In this document: positions 30,797 to 37,753 of the stretch, piece by piece | How positions within the stretch are numbered: position 1 is the first letter of the stretch | Layout: each line of letters opens with the position of its first letter | Assembly (NCBI GenBank): GCA_046756985.1 | Contig: JBHHXG010000004.1 | Span: 1 to 39,359, forward strand | Direction: 5' to 3' | Source of the DNA: JBHHXG01 sp046756985 | Lineage (GTDB): Bacteria; Pseudomonadota; Zetaproteobacteria; Mariprofundales; Mariprofundaceae | Length of the DNA stretch: 39,359 bases | Translations under genes and position numbers: made by a program | The notes under the pieces: generated by a model | The model's database searches: none | The model's input: only the letters and a program-made list of their open reading frames with translations | What the model was told of the DNA's origin: nothing

Positions 30797-31252
30797 TTAC
30801 TTGTCAGCTTTGCTTTGTTCTCGGTGTGCGTTACTTATTCTGATGCGTCTGCGTATTGGCTTTGCCCTGTCCGTCAGGTACAGATCACACATCAGATAGC
30901 CATGCATGGCCATGCGACGCATATCATCATCCTGTTCAATCAGGCCGAACCAGCTATCGTCGGGCTCCAGTTGATATGGCAGCGGATGCGTAATGCTCGG
31001 TTTGGCAATCACGCCTTCTTTTGCGCACTTGTTGCGCAAAATATCCCAAAAACCGGGGTAATACCTTATTCCGATGCTGGAGATGGTCGATGCCTGTTTG
31101 CCATAATTCACGGCCTTGATACCCACGACTGCCTTGTCCTGATGCTGGAGTTCCATGGCTACTTTGGAGCCGGAGGATTTCCATTTGTATATTTCCCATA
31201 CAAGTACAAGCGTGGCAACGATGGCTCCCCACCATGCAGCCAGTTCAGTCAT
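30797..31252 (-). CDS. Hypothetical small membrane-anchored protein upstream of the ATPase operon
   Basis: Not recognised. A 151-residue protein with one N-terminal transmembrane helix (LAAWWGAIVATLVLVWEIYKW) followed by a strand-rich domain of about 120 residues (SKVAMELQHQDKAVVGIKAV, NYGKQASTISSIGIRYYPGF). This layout is common in phage-defence accessory and envelope proteins, but no motif is diagnostic. It starts after the tRNA-side terminator and its stop is about 92 bases before the ATPase subunit I, so it may share that transcript. Function unknown. Confidence 0.6.
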   Translation of the reverse strand: MTELAAWWGAIVATLVLVWEIYKWKSSGSKVAMELQHQDKAVVGIKAVNYGKQASTISSIGIRYYPGFWDILRNKCAKEGVIAKPSITHPLPYQLEPDDSWFGLIEQDDDMRRMAMHGYLMCDLYLTDRAKPIRRRIRISNAHREQSKADK

Positions 31253-31287
31253 AGAAAATCGAATGCGCCCTTCCTCCCTGCGGTAAG

Positions 31288-31323
31288 AAAAAGAAAAGCA
31301 CCCATGCAGTCATGTAAGCGCTT
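31288..31323 (-). terminator. Probable intrinsic terminator after tRNA-Glu and the CheA-like gene
   Basis: Read on the minus strand AAGCGC (31323-31318) pairs with GTGCTT (31301-31296) around an inner CATG-ACTG-CATG hairpin, then TTTTCTTTTTC follows. It begins nine bases after the tRNA CCA and would end the chemosensory/tRNA transcript before the next gene. Confidence 0.55.
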
Positions 31324-31331
31324 GATTTAAC

Positions 31332-31406
31332 TGGTACTCCCAAGGGGAATCGAACCCCTGTTTCCGGCGTGAGAGGCCAGCGTCCTAACCGCTAGACGAT
31401 GGGAGC
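31332..31406 (-). tRNA. tRNA-Glu (anticodon CUC), CCA encoded
   Basis: A 75-base cloverleaf: acceptor GCTCCCA/TGGGAGT (a G-U first pair), D arm with GTC/GAC, anticodon arm CTGGC-CTCTCAC-GCCGG, T arm AGGGG-TTCGAAT-CCCCT, discriminator A and CCA. The anticodon CUC is at 31373-31371 and decodes GAG. The loop is the same CUxUCAC type as E. coli tRNA-Glu. The first 15 bases of the tRNA are also the last codons and stop of the upstream CheA-like gene. Confidence 0.95.
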
Positions 31407-33926
31407 CTCATTTGAGGGCCGGTTTTTACTGGAATCGGTTGTTGGAGTCAATGATCCAACCAGATTTCGTACGGTTTCGCGCAGCTGTTCTCCATTCAGT
31501 TGCTGTTTGACGAGATAGGCGTCTGCACCCGACTCAAGACTGCGCATGCGGTCTTCAGCGCTTTCACGCGTGGATATAATCAGGATCGGCAAGTCCTCAA
31601 AACGCGCTTCGTTACGCAGCTGGCGCACAAGGCCAAAGCCATCCAGCCGGGGCATTTCAAGATCGGTCACCAGTATGTCATAATCGTGCAACTGCATTTT
31701 TTCCACGGCATCAAGGCCATCAATGGCCGTATCCACCTGGAAACCGATACTTTCAAGCATGCTCTTTTCAACCTCGCGGGCAATAAGAGAGTCTTCCGCA
31801 AGAAGAACACGGAAACCAAGCAACTCGCCTTCGCCCTTGGCCTCATCAAGAAGGTCGATATCCGGCGCAGTACGTCCCATTTCCTTAATGCCATAGGGTT
31901 CAATCAACATCAGGACGGAACCATCACCGATAATGGTGTTTCCCATCAGGCCCTGCGCCTGATAGCGCTTCATATAAGGGTCAAGATCACGAATGACGAT
32001 TTCACTTTCTTCCATTAATTCATCAATAACAATGCCAACGAACCCTTCAATATGCTCGGCGATAATCACATACGGTTGTTTGGAAAGAGCGTCAGGGGTA
32101 TCGGCAAGCATGCGCCGCAGGTCCACAATGGGAACCAGATGCCGTCCATAACGAATAAAGTCCTTGTCGCCGGGTCCCTTTTCGATGGTTTGCGTCCACA
32201 GCGGAAGGGCCTGTTCGATCATGTGCGTCAGCATGCCCAGACGCTGGCTGCCAACACGAAACAGAAGCGCGTGCTGTACCGCAATACTGACCGGCAGTGA
32301 CAGTATAAAACGCGTACCCTCGCCTATCTTGGTATGAACTCGTATCGCGCCCGTCAGGCGCCTGACAGTATCCTGAACGACATTCATACCAATGCCGCGT
32401 CCCGCCACATCATCTACATTTTTATGCGTTGAAAAGCCGGGACGGAAAATCATCTCCATAATTTCGGCGGAGTCCATTTCATCTACTTCAAGCTGTGTGG
32501 TGACGCCGCGTTCTACAGCGACTTTCTTAATATGGTCAGTATCAATGCCGCATCCGTCATCAATGACTTCGATACGCACTTCATTACCGCTTTGCCGGGC
32601 CAAAATTGTAATCTGTCCTTCCTCGGGCTTGCCGGCCTGCCGGCGTTCTTCCGGCGTTTCAATACCATGTGCGACGGCATTGTTCAGCAGGTGAACCAGC
32701 GGCTCGACCAGGGATTCGGCCACGGCCTGATCCATTTCCACGGATTTTCCGCTAATCAGAAGCTGTACCCGCTTGTCGCAGCGAACCGCCGTATCGCGGA
32801 CGGCACGCGGGAATGTTGAGAAAATACTGTCCAGAGGCCGCAGCATCAGGCCCAGCACCTGGTTGCGTAGATCGTCCAGCATGAGGCCGCCTTTATTGCG
32901 GTCGTAGTGAAGCTCCTCAGCAAAACTCTGTGCATTTCTGAGTTGTTGTTCAAAGGCCGTGCTGATCCTTTTGCTCATGCTGCTGCGTTCTTCCTGATTC
33001 AGGCGGGAAAGGCCGGACTGGAACTGTTGCCAGTTTCTGTTGATGCTCCTCAGTTCACGATGCAGCTTGCCGAATACTGCTTCAAGACTTTTACTGCGAG
33101 ACTTCTCTGTACTGAGTTCCACGACCTGATTGGACAGGCCGCTCAGACGTGCCGCATCAACACGCAGGAAACGCCCCGAACTCTGCCGTTGTCCACCACT
33201 TTTCATTTCAAGTTGTGCAACATCGGGACGGAAATCATCCAGGTCTTCGGTCAACGCCACCGCCTGCATGGCAATGGCATCGCGGTGCGGACCTTCCTCA
33301 ATGTCCTCCGCCGTTGGCGCGATCGACGCTGTTTCCGCCACAGGGGACTGCGCCTCAGCTGGCTGCTGCTTTTCAGCTTGCCACGCCATAGCTTCATCAG
33401 CACCGATCAGTTCTGTACCAAACCCTTCAATTTCGATCTCTTCGGGCTCAATCTGGATGATGCCCTCATCTTTAGACGCTTCTGCTGCTTGAGTCGCATG
33501 TTCTTCGATGGTGGTGGCTGCAGGCTGTTCCCCACCCGCCGCAATATCACTTAAAAGCTGTTTGTACTGGTTACGAAGAGGTTCTGATTCCAGTAGTTCC
33601 TTGCCATGCTGATCTTCCATGCGGCGTTGCAGATGATCATGAATATCGTACAGAAACTGCACCATTTGTGGCGTGCGGTATTCGGGATGCTTAATCAGGT
33701 ATTCCATCGCATCCTCAAAGAGATGGCTTACCTCTCCGACATCATTAATGCCCAGCATCAACGCCGAGCCCTTGATCGTATGCGCATCGCGCCGCAGGGA
33801 AATAAGCCCTTCTTCATTCAGGGAACCGGATTCAAAAGCGACCAGGCTCTGATTGATTGAAGCGAGCCGTTCTTTCGCCTCGTCAAAAAATGAGGCTATA
33901 AAATTGGAAAGGTCAAAGTCAGACAA
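31392..33926 (-). CDS. ChpA/PilL-like CheA histidine kinase with C-terminal receiver domain
   Basis: An 844-residue hybrid. The Hpt domain has His49 in RRDAHTIKGSALM. A long, acidic, low-complexity linker follows. P3-like helices precede the HATPase part: LLNNAVAHGIETPEER (N box), VIDDGCGID, GFSTHK and GRGIGMNVVQDTVRRL. A CheW-like domain (RVGSQRLGMLTHMIEQALPL) follows, then a receiver with Asp755 in DILVTDLEMPRLDG. It should phosphorylate its own receiver and any partner response regulator in a type IV pili/chemosensory pathway. It starts with TTG at 33926. The stop TAG falls within the tRNA-Glu gene: the last five codons are tRNA bases 1-15. Confidence 0.93.
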   Translation of the reverse strand: MSDFDLSNFIASFFDEAKERLASINQSLVAFESGSLNEEGLISLRRDAHTIKGSALMLGINDVGEVSHLFEDAMEYLIKHPEYRTPQMVQFLYDIHDHLQRRMEDQHGKELLESEPLRNQYKQLLSDIAAGGEQPAATTIEEHATQAAEASKDEGIIQIEPEEIEIEGFGTELIGADEAMAWQAEKQQPAEAQSPVAETASIAPTAEDIEEGPHRDAIAMQAVALTEDLDDFRPDVAQLEMKSGGQRQSSGRFLRVDAARLSGLSNQVVELSTEKSRSKSLEAVFGKLHRELRSINRNWQQFQSGLSRLNQEERSSMSKRISTAFEQQLRNAQSFAEELHYDRNKGGLMLDDLRNQVLGLMLRPLDSIFSTFPRAVRDTAVRCDKRVQLLISGKSVEMDQAVAESLVEPLVHLLNNAVAHGIETPEERRQAGKPEEGQITILARQSGNEVRIEVIDDGCGIDTDHIKKVAVERGVTTQLEVDEMDSAEIMEMIFRPGFSTHKNVDDVAGRGIGMNVVQDTVRRLTGAIRVHTKIGEGTRFILSLPVSIAVQHALLFRVGSQRLGMLTHMIEQALPLWTQTIEKGPGDKDFIRYGRHLVPIVDLRRMLADTPDALSKQPYVIIAEHIEGFVGIVIDELMEESEIVIRDLDPYMKRYQAQGLMGNTIIGDGSVLMLIEPYGIKEMGRTAPDIDLLDEAKGEGELLGFRVLLAEDSLIAREVEKSMLESIGFQVDTAIDGLDAVEKMQLHDYDILVTDLEMPRLDGFGLVRQLRNEARFEDLPILIISTRESAEDRMRSLESGADAYLVKQQLNGEQLRETVRNLVGSLTPTTDSSKNRPSNEAPIV

Positions 33927-33949
33927 GGGCTAACAGCCTCAGGCCTGCT

Positions 33950-35416
33950 TTATACCAGTTTCTGCAAATCTTCTGCCACCACATTCAGGCGATCAGCGGC
34001 CTCTCGTGATGTCTGCATTTGCGTGGCCGAATCCTGAAGTAACTCATAAATTCTGCGCATGGCGGCCAGGAACTCCTGGCTGGTCTGATCCTGGCGGTTG
34101 GTTGCCAGAGCGATCGTACGCACGGCCTGGTTAGTTTTTGTAGACATGTTCTGCATTTTATCCAATGCTTTACTTGCGCGCTGGGCGATTTCCACACCCT
34201 GCGCCACCTCTTTCAGACCCTCACGCGTCACCTCCACCGAATCCTGGGTCGAGGCATGCACTTCGTTCACAATGCCTTGGATTTCTTCGGTAAATTCACG
34301 CGCGCGCTCAGACAGCCGCCGTACCTCGCCGGCAACCACAGCAAAACGCTTACCGAATTCACCTGCAGCAGCTGACTCAATAGAGGCATTCAGAGCCAGT
34401 AAGTGGGTTTCATCGGCGATTTCCTGAATAGAACCCACAGAATCAAGAATCTGCTCAGCCTTCTGGCCTGCATAGGTTACCTTCTCCGCGATAGTGTTCA
34501 CCTCATCACGAATACGATCCATGTAACCGATGGCCTCTGTTACGGCCTGTGCACCCTCGTTTGCAGAGTTTGTTGTGGCATCGGCGATCTTTTCCACACT
34601 TGAAGCCGTGGTTGCAATTTTCTTCGCCGCAGCAGACATTTGCTCAAGCTCCTCGGTAATCTGTGCCACGGACATCGCCTGCATATCTGAAGCTGTTGCC
34701 TGCTGTTCCACCGCATTGCGAATATCTCCCGATGTGGTGGTCACATCCTCCGCCACACCGGAAATCGTGTTGGTAATTCCTCTGACAAAACTGCGGCTGA
34801 AATAGGCCAGAAGCAGTACCAGCACGACAATGATCGCCAGATTGATGATTGCCAGTGTTGTTATCTGCTGCTGCTTGTCAACAGCACTTTTGTCCAGCGC
34901 GCTGGCAAGACGGCCAGCTACCGCATTCACCTTTTCCTGGCCCACAAATACCAGGCTTTGTGCCACAACGGCAACGTTACCGGCTTGCTCGGCTGGAATG
35001 GTGCCGCTCACAATATCATCGGAAATGCCGATTACTTCCTGCATCAGATCGAACACTTCCTGCAATTCCTTGTTGTCCGCATCCGTCAGGCTGGACAATG
35101 CCGCCACTTCGCCATAAAGACGCAGGAAGTCGTTGGATGCCTTTTCCAGTTTCTCCACATCTTCGGGGTTGCCTGTCAGTGTAAAGTCATTCAATGGCAA
35201 CAGCACATTGGACAGCGAAGCCCGGAACTGCTCAATTCTTGTCTGGTCACCATACAGTCCACCAAGGGACTCCATGCCTTCCTTGGCCTTTTGGAAGGCG
35301 AAGAAAACGGCTCCGATAAGCACCGCGAACAATAACAGTGAAGTAAAGAGGTTGCGGTTGGCCTGTTGCCTTAGATTGGATCCGGACTGACCTTTCGTGG
35401 TATTGGACTCCGCCAT
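33950..35416 (-). CDS. PilJ-like methyl-accepting chemotaxis protein without a HAMP domain
   Basis: A 488-residue receptor. TM1 is about 23-42 (LFTSLLLFAVLIGAVFFAF), then a helical periplasmic region to about residue 190, TM2 (LAIINLAIIVVLVLLLAYF), then the cytoplasmic coiled-coil directly; I see no HAMP consensus after TM2. The signalling tip is EIADETHLLALNASIESAAA, a variant of the [20 protein letters not shown] tip; the E-A-R-A-G is changed to E-S-A-A-A-G. The CheA/CheW contact is expected to remain. The periplasmic part has no known fold by eye. The start is ATG 35416 with GGGGGAG seven bases upstream. Confidence 0.9.
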   Translation of the reverse strand: MAESNTTKGQSGSNLRQQANRNLFTSLLLFAVLIGAVFFAFQKAKEGMESLGGLYGDQTRIEQFRASLSNVLLPLNDFTLTGNPEDVEKLEKASNDFLRLYGEVAALSSLTDADNKELQEVFDLMQEVIGISDDIVSGTIPAEQAGNVAVVAQSLVFVGQEKVNAVAGRLASALDKSAVDKQQQITTLAIINLAIIVVLVLLLAYFSRSFVRGITNTISGVAEDVTTTSGDIRNAVEQQATASDMQAMSVAQITEELEQMSAAAKKIATTASSVEKIADATTNSANEGAQAVTEAIGYMDRIRDEVNTIAEKVTYAGQKAEQILDSVGSIQEIADETHLLALNASIESAAAGEFGKRFAVVAGEVRRLSERAREFTEEIQGIVNEVHASTQDSVEVTREGLKEVAQGVEIAQRASKALDKMQNMSTKTNQAVRTIALATNRQDQTSQEFLAAMRRIYELLQDSATQMQTSREAADRLNVVAEDLQKLV

Positions 35417-35555
35417 TGCTCATTCTCCCCCTAACCAACATTGCTTCAAACATGCCGCCAAACTTACTGCTCTTGAACCGAAAAGCATGTCCTGAACATG
35501 CCCGCTTTGCAAGCTATGTGTTCGACTTTCATTGCTGCTCCAACATGCTGTTCTA
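35417..35555. promoter_or_regulatory. Intergenic region with spaced AACATGC motifs upstream of the MCP gene
   Basis: AACATGC occurs at 35449-35455, 35495-35501 and 35542-35548, with near-equal 46-47-base spacing. The middle copy is half of a perfect dyad GCATGT-CCTGA-ACATGC (35485-35501). A hairpin TGCTGT/ACAGCA overlaps the end of cheW. No coding frame is credible here. It may be a promoter/operator region for the MCP. Confidence 0.4.
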
Positions 35556-36056
35556 TTACAGCAACAATGCTTCACTGTTGAGTACATCATAGGATTGTCC
35601 ATCAATTCCGAGTTGGCCACGAACATGCGATTTCTCCGCATCGCCTGTTTGCTCCGGCACGTCTTCAGCTCTGACGCGATGCAGGGAGCGAACTTCATCC
35701 ACCCATATGCCGACGTGCATCCGCGGATGGCGTAAAATAAGAAAACGCGTCTTTTCAGTTTGCTCCAGTCGGGATTCAGGCAAATTGCTTACCTTGCCCG
35801 GATTGATAATACAGACAATCTGGCCGCGGATATTGGCCATGCCGAGCAAATGATCGGGTGCCATGGGTACCGGCGTCATATCCACTGGACGGATAATCTC
35901 GGTCACCTCTTTGACTCGGATCAAAAATTCCTTGCCACTCAGGATAATCAGCAACATTTCTTCCTGCTCGATGTCGAGCAGCGCTTCCGCCGAAAGTTCC
36001 ACTTCCTTGCCGACAGGAAGCCCTTCTTCATCAGGTATCTGTATTTTGTCATTCAT
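35556..36056 (-). CDS. CheW-like coupling protein
   Basis: A 166-residue protein with one CheW domain from about residue 30: MLLIILSGKEFLIRVKEVTE, VPMAPDHLLGMANIRGQIVC, and GIWVDEVRSLHRVRAEDV. An acidic N-terminal extension (PDEEGLPVGKEVELSAEALL) precedes it. It couples the MCP and CheA-like kinase next door; PilI-like. Its ATG overlaps the stop of the receiver remnant (ATGA), and it has a G-rich AGGGGGG ribosome site. Confidence 0.9.
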   Translation of the reverse strand: MNDKIQIPDEEGLPVGKEVELSAEALLDIEQEEMLLIILSGKEFLIRVKEVTEIIRPVDMTPVPMAPDHLLGMANIRGQIVCIINPGKVSNLPESRLEQTEKTRFLILRHPRMHVGIWVDEVRSLHRVRAEDVPEQTGDAEKSHVRGQLGIDGQSYDVLNSEALLL

Positions 36057-36310
36057 AACTTGCCCCCCTGCTGTGCCGCCGAACGAATTCGATAATACAT
36101 GCCCAGCGTTTTCTTCACTCTAGCCTGCAACTTCAGCGGTTCAATCGGTTTGATGATGTAGTCATCCCCTCCTGTTTCAAGCCCCAGCACTTCATCTTCT
36201 TCATTTCTGGAAGTCAGCATGAGCATCGGGATATCATTGAGCTGACTCTGTTGACGCACTTTTTTGACCAGTTTCGGACCAAATCTGCTTGTTTCAGACT
36301 TTCCTTAAGA
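36053..36310 (-). pseudogene. Truncated response regulator (receiver domain remnant)
   Basis: The frame preserves only the second half of a receiver: GPKLVKKVRQQSQLNDIP, MLMLTSRNEEDEVLGLETGG, DDYIIKPIEPLKLQARVKK. The switch Thr/Ser and the KP (IIKPI) are present, but the acidic pocket (DD) and phospho-acceptor Asp are missing. The stretch upstream in frame reaches a TAA after about 16 codons, and no start exists except GTG 36259. The 150 bases before that are unrelated in all frames to a receiver N-terminus. A PilG/PilH-like gene has therefore probably lost its 5' half. The stop overlaps cheW. Confidence 0.75.
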
Positions 36311-36426
36311 TGACCTAGCTTAACATTAGGTTCCTGTTCTCCAAAATCAAGAAAGGGGAAGACATTGTGTTTGCTCCGATACAATGATGCTTTACCCGCC
36401 ATGATCTGGCGCTATCTTTAGTCGAT

Positions 36427-37752
36427 ATGCAGCCACACCCTGCCGCAAATCGGAATCTTTCCTGCTTGATCCGCATATGCTGTTCTCTGCTGTTATGCAG
36501 TCTGGCTGCATGCGGCCAACAGCACCTGTCGGCCTCGGAGACATTGCCCAAGGCTACGACTGCACAATCGTCAACAACAGATACGCCGGTACCATTGGAC
36601 ACCCCCATCCCGGATGTGCCGCCAGCGCCCTCACCTGCTTACGCTTTGCTCACCGGCTTACCTCCTGAGGATATCGCCCGTATCCAGGCAGAGGTTAAGC
36701 GGCATTACTTTCGCCACTGGCCTGTTATCGCAGAGCGATCCCGTTATGTCCGCCAGCGCGTTTTATCAGTGCTCGCAGAGCTTCAGGCGCCACCGGAATT
36801 ACAGATGCTTCCTATGGTCGAGTCGGGATATAACCCATATGCATTCTCATATGCCGGCGCCATGGGCCTGTGGCAACTGATGCCACGAACAGCGCGCGGC
36901 CTAGGCATCAACTACCAGAAAACCAGAAATGGCCGCCGCGATATTGAAGCCAGTACACGCGCTGCCGTAAACTACCTGCTACAGCTGTACGCGCGTTTTG
37001 ACAGCTGGCCATTGGCTCTGGCGGCCTACCACAGGGGCCCTTCTGCCGTTTCCAAACGCTTGAAAATGAAGCCATGGAAGGTAGAGGATGGACTGGGAAA
37101 GCTGCCTGTACCAAGCATTACCCGTGCTTATGTGCGGCACGTACTGGGGCTGGCAGCACTAGAGCGGATGCGGATTATTCAGTTCCCCGAGCCTTTCCGT
37201 ACAAAGGTGCTTGAAATTGATGGTCCTGTTGATCTGAAACGGCTGGCTAAGCAGGCGAAAATGGATGCAAAAGAGCTGTTCCTGTTCAATCCGGGCCTGG
37301 AACATCGCCAGCATCTACGTGGTATCTTAAAGCTGTATGTTCCAGAGACGCATTATGAAGTGATGCAGGCGGCATGGCATGCGTCTTCTCCCAAATTTAT
37401 CCACGTCGTTGTTCGCGAAGGCGATAGTCTGTGGACGATATCACGCCGGCATCGCGCAAGCATTGCCGAAATAGAAAAGCTGAATCCCGCCCTTGGGCGT
37501 TACCTGCAGCCCGGACAAAGCCTGACCGTTCCCGCTAATTCGCTGGTCAATGTGAAAGCATTGCCCAATCCGCTGCTATCGCATGGACGCAGGATTCGGT
37601 ACAAGGTGCGCCAGGGTGATTCGCTATGGCGTATTGCCAACCGTTTTGGCACGACGCCTTCAGCCATAGCACGGGCCAATCAGATTCCCATGGATGCGCT
37701 GATACGGCCGGGCGATACTCTGTGGGTGCTGGCGCGTATCCGTCCTTCCTGA
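36427..37752 (+). CDS. mltD: MltD-type membrane-bound lytic murein transglycosylase with LysM repeats
   Basis: A 441-residue lipoprotein: signal peptide with lipobox LAAC (Cys29), a Pro/Thr-rich linker, then a Slt-type catalytic domain. The catalytic Glu is in MLPMVESGYNPYAFSYAGAM, then GLWQLMPRTARGLG. Two C-terminal LysM repeats follow: FIHVVVREGDSLWTISRRH and YKVRQGDSLWRIANRFG. It cleaves the glycan strand of peptidoglycan with formation of anhydromuramic acid. The second catalytic-site AAYHRGPSAVSKR replaces the more usual AAYNxGxxRV. Divergent from the chemosensory cluster. Confidence 0.93.
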   Translation: MQPHPAANRNLSCLIRICCSLLLCSLAACGQQHLSASETLPKATTAQSSTTDTPVPLDTPIPDVPPAPSPAYALLTGLPPEDIARIQAEVKRHYFRHWPVIAERSRYVRQRVLSVLAELQAPPELQMLPMVESGYNPYAFSYAGAMGLWQLMPRTARGLGINYQKTRNGRRDIEASTRAAVNYLLQLYARFDSWPLALAAYHRGPSAVSKRLKMKPWKVEDGLGKLPVPSITRAYVRHVLGLAALERMRIIQFPEPFRTKVLEIDGPVDLKRLAKQAKMDAKELFLFNPGLEHRQHLRGILKLYVPETHYEVMQAAWHASSPKFIHVVVREGDSLWTISRRHRASIAEIEKLNPALGRYLQPGQSLTVPANSLVNVKALPNPLLSHGRRIRYKVRQGDSLWRIANRFGTTPSAIARANQIPMDALIRPGDTLWVLARIRPS

Positions 37753-37753
37753 C

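Noticed and set aside
30242..31330. Long plus-strand frame (362 codons) opposite subunit I and the small membrane gene
   Set aside because: The minus strand encodes a clear ATPase subunit I with family motifs. The plus frame has odd composition and spans two minus-strand genes; it is a shadow.
35420..35698. Minus-strand 92-codon frame before the MCP
   Set aside because: It overlaps the cheW 3' end in another frame and has a low-quality composition; no family match.
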